Source: JAGWAJ01 sp026707615 (GTDB taxonomy: Bacteria; Acidobacteriota; Vicinamibacteria; Vicinamibacterales; UBA8438). Taken from it: a stretch of DNA of 64,000 bases. Both the position numbers and the translations under genes were made by a program. Below are positions 61,562 to 64,000 of this stretch, one piece after another. The stretch covers positions 531,075 through 595,074 of the forward strand of contig CBDBMW010000010.1 of NCBI GenBank assembly GCA_965207595.1, given 5' to 3'. The stretch's first letter is position 1. Each line of letters opens with the position of its first letter. Under the pieces are notes generated by a model. It was given only the letters and a program-made list of their open reading frames with translations. It was not told where the DNA came from and did no database searches.

Positions 61562-63802
61562 CTACCGCACGCTCAGGGGATCGACGTCCACCGTGACCCG
61601 CCGGCGCAGGTCGGGCCGCGCGCGCAGGGCGGCCAGGATCGCGTCGCGCATCGGGCGCCGGTGGGCTCCCTTCAGGAACAACTGCGCGCGGTGCTGCCCG
61701 CGCAGGCGCACCATCGGCGCCGGCGCCGGGCCGAGCACGTCGAACCCCGGCCGACCGCGAAGCAGGCTCGCGAGCCCGTCGGCATCGGCCATCGCCCCCT
61801 GCAGCGAGCGCCCGCGCACCACGGCGTTGACCATCGCCACCGCGGGTGGATAGCGAAGCTGGCGGCGATAGCGCAGCTCGGCGTCGAAGAACGGCTCGTA
61901 GGTCTGGAGGCACGCGTAGCCGACGCTGTAGTGCTCGGGATGGAACGACTGGACGACCGCTTCGCCCGGCCGGTCGCCGCGGCCGGCGCGGCCCGCCACC
62001 TGCGTCAGGAGCTGGAACGTGCGCTCCGAGGCCCGGAAGTCCGCCAGGGCCAGCCCGACGTCGGCGGATATCACGCCGACGAGGGTCACGTTCGGGAAGT
62101 CGTGGCCCTTGGCGATCATCTGCGTCCCGATGAGGACGTCGACCTCCCCCCGGGCGAAGCGGTCGAGGAGCGCGGCCGCGGCGCCGCGGCGCCGGACGGT
62201 GTCGCGGTCGATGCGGGCGACGGACGCGCCCGGGAAGCGCTCGGCCACCTCGGCCTCGACGCGCTCGGTCCCGAAGCCGATCGTCTCGAGGAAGGGCCCG
62301 GCGCAGTGGCCGCACGTTCGGGGCCGGACGACGCCGTAGTTGCAGTAGTGGCAGCGCGCCCGCCCGGCCGCGCGGTGCACGGTGAGCGACACGCTGCAGT
62401 TCGGGCACTCCAGCGTCCGCCCGCACTGGCGGCACAGGAGCGCCGACGCGAACCCGCGGCGATTCAACAGGAGCAGCGCCTGCTCCCGGCGCGCGAGCGT
62501 CTCCGCGAGCGCGTCCCGCAGGGCGCGGCTGAGCACGACGTCCGGCCCCTCGGCCGCGACTTCCGGACGCATGTCCACCACCCGTACGGCCGCGAGGGGG
62601 CGCTCGTGGACGCGCGCTCCCATCACGACGCACGCGTAGCGCCCGGTTCGCGCGTTGTGGTAGGTCTCCATCGAGGGGGTGGCCGAGCCCAGCACGACGA
62701 GCGCCCCGGCCTGCCTCGCCCGCACCACGGCGACGTCCCGCGCGTGGTAGCGCGGGCTCTCGTCCTGCTTGTACGAAGCGTCGTGCTCCTCGTCGACGAC
62801 GATCAGCCCGAGCGACGCGAGAGGAGCGAAGACGGCGGACCGCGTGCCGACGACGACGTCCACCTCGCCGCGGCGGATGCGGTGCCACTGATCGTGGCGC
62901 TCGCCGTCCGACAACCCGCTGTGCTGCACCGCGAGCCGCTCGCCGAGGGCGCGGCGGAAGGTGGACGCCGCGGCGGGGGTCAACGCGATCTCGGGCACCA
63001 GCACCAGGACGCTCCGGCCGGCGGCGCAGACGTCGCGGGCCAGCCGCAGGTAGACCTCCGTCTTGCCGCTCCCGGTGACCCCGTGCAGCAGCGCCGCCCG
63101 GAACCGCCCGGCCGCCGCCAGCGGCCGGAGCGCGGCAAGTGCCCGCCCCTGATCGGCGGTCGGCTCGAGAGCAGGGGCGGCCCCCGGCGACGCGGCTCCG
63201 GCGGCTCGACCCTCCGGGGGCTCCCGATCCACGCGACGCGTCGCCAGCGTGACGAGGCCCCGCCGCTCCAGGCGCGCCAGCGTCGCCGCGCCGATGCCCC
63301 GTCGGCCCAGGGCCGGCAGGCCGAGGCCGCCGTCGGCTTCCGCCAGGGCGGCCAGCGCCTCGCGCTGCCGGCGGCCGAGCGGCGGCCGGTCCGAGCGGGC
63401 CGCGTCGCGGCCGAGCGGCGTCGCCGACGCCACCCGCTCCGTCTTGAACCGCGGCCCGCGGCGGGCGGCCGCCGAGAGCGCCAGCGGCGGGAGGGCCGCC
63501 GCGATCGTCTCTCCCGGACCGCAGGCGTAGTACTCGGCCACCCAGAGGGCCAGCTCCAGGACCGGCGGCGGCAGCAGGGCCTCGCGGTCGAGGCACGACG
63601 CCAGGTCCCGGATGGCCGCATCGGGCGACGCTCCCATCCCCTCGGGCACGGCTTCACCGATCACGCAGCCGGTCACCACGCGGTTCCCGAGCGGGACCGC
63701 CACCCGGCTCCCGGCCGGAGGCCGCGGCATGTCGTCGGGAACGCGGTAGGTCAGGGCCGGGAGGAAGGGCACCGGCACGGCGACCGAGACGTGGCGGGCC
63801 AT
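61562..63802 (-). CDS. priA: Primosomal replication restart helicase PriA
   Basis: A 746-residue helicase that reloads the replisome at stalled forks. The N-terminal 3'-DNA-binding domain is recognisable (SVAVPVPFLPALTYRVPDDM, then AGSRVAVPLGNRVVTGCVIG). The helicase core has Walker A LLHGVTGSGKTEVYLRLARD, DEEH in LIVVDEEHDASYKQDE, and GSATPSMETYHNA. The zinc-binding domain has four Cys pairs (CRQCGRTLECPNC, then CHYCNYGVVRPRTCGHC). Motif V/VI sequence is IGTQMIAKGHDFPNVTLVGV and LTQVAGRAGRGDRPGEAVVQ. A low-complexity stretch lies around residues 215-235. It is downstream of the uracil-DNA glycosylase gene by 5 bp and convergent with the site-2 protease gene. Confidence 0.96.
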   Translation of the reverse strand: MARHVSVAVPVPFLPALTYRVPDDMPRPPAGSRVAVPLGNRVVTGCVIGEAVPEGMGASPDAAIRDLASCLDREALLPPPVLELALWVAEYYACGPGETIAAALPPLALSAAARRGPRFKTERVASATPLGRDAARSDRPPLGRRQREALAALAEADGGLGLPALGRRGIGAATLARLERRGLVTLATRRVDREPPEGRAAGAASPGAAPALEPTADQGRALAALRPLAAAGRFRAALLHGVTGSGKTEVYLRLARDVCAAGRSVLVLVPEIALTPAAASTFRRALGERLAVQHSGLSDGERHDQWHRIRRGEVDVVVGTRSAVFAPLASLGLIVVDEEHDASYKQDESPRYHARDVAVVRARQAGALVVLGSATPSMETYHNARTGRYACVVMGARVHERPLAAVRVVDMRPEVAAEGPDVVLSRALRDALAETLARREQALLLLNRRGFASALLCRQCGRTLECPNCSVSLTVHRAAGRARCHYCNYGVVRPRTCGHCAGPFLETIGFGTERVEAEVAERFPGASVARIDRDTVRRRGAAAALLDRFARGEVDVLIGTQMIAKGHDFPNVTLVGVISADVGLALADFRASERTFQLLTQVAGRAGRGDRPGEAVVQSFHPEHYSVGYACLQTYEPFFDAELRYRRQLRYPPAVAMVNAVVRGRSLQGAMADADGLASLLRGRPGFDVLGPAPAPMVRLRGQHRAQLFLKGAHRRPMRDAILAALRARPDLRRRVTVDVDPLSVR

Positions 63803-63807
63803 GCGGC

Positions 63808-64000
63808 TCAGCCCGCGCGCAGCAGCGACCTGACCAGCTTCATGTCCTCCCAGACCTCCCGCTTGCGATCCGGACTTCGCAGGAGGAACGCCGGGTGGAA
63901 CGTGGGGATGAGCTGCGCGCCCCGGAACGCGAACACCTTGCCTCGCACCCTCGTGATGGAGGCGCGATCGTCGCGCAGCAGCGTGCGGGCCGCGAACGAG
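63808..64000 (-). CDS. Uracil-DNA glycosylase, C-terminal part
   Basis: The last 64 codons of a minus-strand gene that continues beyond the window. The reading SFAARTLLRDDRASITRVRG, KVFAFRGAQLIPTFHPAFLL, RSPDRKREVWEDMKLVRSLL and RAG matches the end of family 4/5 uracil-DNA glycosylases. The catalytic-loop TFHPAFLL and the KREVWEDMK helix are diagnostic. The N-terminal iron-sulfur and uracil-binding parts are not visible. It lies 5 bp upstream of priA, suggesting one repair/replication operon. Confidence 0.88.
   Translation of the reverse strand, partial: SFAARTLLRDDRASITRVRGKVFAFRGAQLIPTFHPAFLLRSPDRKREVWEDMKLVRSLLRAG

Overview
The window is about 70% GC, densely coded, and fits an uncultured-type Acidobacteriota genome, most likely class Vicinamibacteria (inference from gene content, no marker tree). 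The pointers are a DUF1592/DUF1552/ankyrin operon, a Ser/Thr kinase fused to PD40 propeller repeats, a lexA-imuA-imuB-dnaE2 mutasome, squalene genes hpnC/D/E, a double-domain ThyX, and frequent GTG starts with 4-base stop/start overlaps. Conserved enzymes often carry low-complexity Ala/Gly/Arg-rich inserts, and several genes have -10-like hexamers only 5-9 nt before the start codon.

Layout. 1-11 kb: end of a polyamine-type ABC transporter, a small membrane gene pair, a MATE exporter, the DUF1592-DUF1552-ankyrin operon, a secreted serine hydrolase and a small coiled-coil membrane protein. 11.1-16.1 kb: an accessory island with a complete IS630 element, a methyltransferase, a PD-(D/E)XK nuclease coupled to an unrecognised partner, an AbiEii-type nucleotidyltransferase with its partner, and a RelE/Phd toxin-antitoxin pair. 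16.3-22.6 kb: SOS mutasome, all on the minus strand. 22.7-23.6 kb: a patch of toxin-antitoxin-type pieces, including an internally deleted DUF4160 gene. 23.6-41.7 kb: kinase, nicotinate phosphoribosyltransferase-like enzyme, amidohydrolase, glycosyltransferase, cobalamin adenosyltransferase coupled to hpnC-hpnD-hpnE, NUDIX, peptide deformylase, ThyX, metallo-hydrolase, HAD, DUF1684 lipoprotein, and rdgB-rph. 41.7-42.8 kb holds no gene I can support.

42.8-55.8 kb is the most unusual part. A 2599-residue secreted protein has about 18 Calx-beta-like repeats and a C-terminal beta-barrel-like region. It is followed by a LuxR-type regulator that appears to lack its middle, then a histidine kinase with a receiver-like domain lacking its phospho-acceptor, then a sigma54 response regulator broken by a one-base insertion. 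55.8-64 kb is mainly housekeeping: BON-domain protein, a small secreted protein, tRNA-Pro(GGG), a MerR regulator, der, an HU/IHF gene with a near-consensus promoter, a site-2 protease, priA and the end of a uracil-DNA glycosylase.

The strongest leads for something new are the nuclease/partner pair in the accessory island, a dispersed palindromic repeat with arms related to CCAGGAGTCTGCGC (four copies at three sites), the Calx-beta giant with its shortened regulator, and coding minisatellites in hpnC and at the end of the nicotinate phosphoribosyltransferase-like gene.
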